Source: a bacterium (GTDB taxonomy: Bacteria; Auribacterota; UBA3054). Taken from it: a stretch of DNA of 64,000 bases. The stretch is taken from assembly GCA_017963805.1 (NCBI GenBank), contig JAGCTE010000040.1, forward strand, positions 1-64,000, in the 5' to 3' direction. Positions within the stretch are counted from its first letter, which is position 1; each line of letters opens with the position of its first letter. The notes beneath the pieces are model-generated. The model saw only the letters and a program-made list of their open reading frames with translations. It ran no database searches and was not told where the DNA came from. A program made the translations under genes and the position numbers. This document shows, piece by piece, positions 63,868 to 64,000 of this stretch.

Positions 63868-64000
63868 ATTCTCGGGTTTCACACTGATCGAGATCCTTGT
63901 CTCTCTCGGCGTTCTGGGCATCCTGATGTCGTCTTTGATGGTCGCGTTCCGCTCGACCTTCGACACCGTCACGGAGACCCAGCTTAGGGCCGAGATGAAC
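63845..64000 (+). CDS. Type II secretion pseudopilin (GspJ-like), fifth of five, cut by the window end
   Basis: The open frame starts at ATG 63845, 23 bases inside the gene before it: MARTLRSKFSGFTLIEILV. Prepilin cut Gly11|Phe12 with Glu5. Only the first 52 residues are visible. Position as the fifth pseudopilin and the similar start suggest GspJ. The 3' end is outside the window. Confidence 0.75.
   Translation, partial: MARTLRSKFSGFTLIEILVSLGVLGILMSSLMVAFRSTFDTVTETQLRAEMN

Overview
This window is an ordinary, densely coding piece of a bacterial chromosome. Nearly every gene lies on the + strand, gaps are short, and many neighbours overlap by 1-4 bases. I see no insertion sequence, prophage, CRISPR array or rRNA operon, and no gene-free stretch longer than 300 bases. 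The organism is a Gram-negative-type bacterium: it has an MCE/Mla lipid transporter, an LpxL-like acyltransferase and a type II secretion/type IV pilus-like machine. The mix of a lamin-tail domain inside a giant GspK-like pseudopilin, a PUR-alpha-type small protein, a split glycine decarboxylase and a eukaryotic-type isocitrate dehydrogenase fits the PVC superphylum (Lentisphaerota/Verrucomicrobiota-like). That placement is an inference from gene content only.

Layout. (1) 1-6.1 kb: chaperone block dnaK (5' end outside the window), groES, groEL, terminator, promoter, grpE, dnaJ, rsmE. (2) 6.1-16.6 kb: ispG, pyrE, argS, purC, ftsH and folP, then a four-gene MCE-type lipid transport operon. (3) 16.6-19.9 kb: glycine cleavage genes gcvH, gcvPA and gcvPB behind a clear sigma70 promoter with a perfect palindrome at its start; gcvT is absent. 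(4) 19.9-26.7 kb: holA, an exopolysaccharide initiating transferase, an O-antigen ligase-like protein, rsmI and an unusual RseC-M15 peptidase fusion. (5) 26.8-34.4 kb: a leuB-like dehydrogenase, asd, a mini-MscS channel, a Cas4-like Fe-S nuclease, a lipid A-type acyltransferase, manC, ruvX and two small envelope proteins. (6) 34.5-40 kb: the giant GspK-like protein, trxA and a GT4 phospho-sugar transferase. (7) 40-42.4 kb: a promoter and structured leader, a TIM-barrel gene, rpsP, trmD and rplS. (8) 42.4-47 kb: two GspE/PilB ATPases and one GspF/PilC. (9) 47-53.4 kb: icd, then ftsB cotranscribed with initiator and elongator tRNA-Met, a DHH phosphoesterase, an atypical topA and a Ste24-like protease. 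(10) 53.4-60.9 kb: hisS, an anchored nitroreductase, an unknown membrane protein, a GT39 glycosyltransferase and a GH20-like protein with an altered active site. (11) 60.9-64 kb: rpsU with its own leader, a PUR-domain protein and five consecutive pseudopilins, the last cut by the window edge.

How the genes connect. The secretion/pilus-like genes are spread over three places (34.5, 42.4-47 and 61.5-64 kb) and together supply motor, platform, minor pseudopilins and major pseudopilin. No secretin or GspL/M is in view. Promoters are easy to read: five TTGACA/TATAAT-type elements have exactly 17-base spacers. Several further starts lie directly behind a -10 box and lack a Shine-Dalgarno sequence, which suggests leaderless mRNAs.

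I find no convincing brand-new multi-gene system. The best leads are single-gene novelties (the RseC-M15 fusion, the giant GspK with a split lamin-tail domain, the GH20-like protein with the GT39 and unknown membrane protein) and two unassigned structured leaders ahead of ribosomal protein genes.
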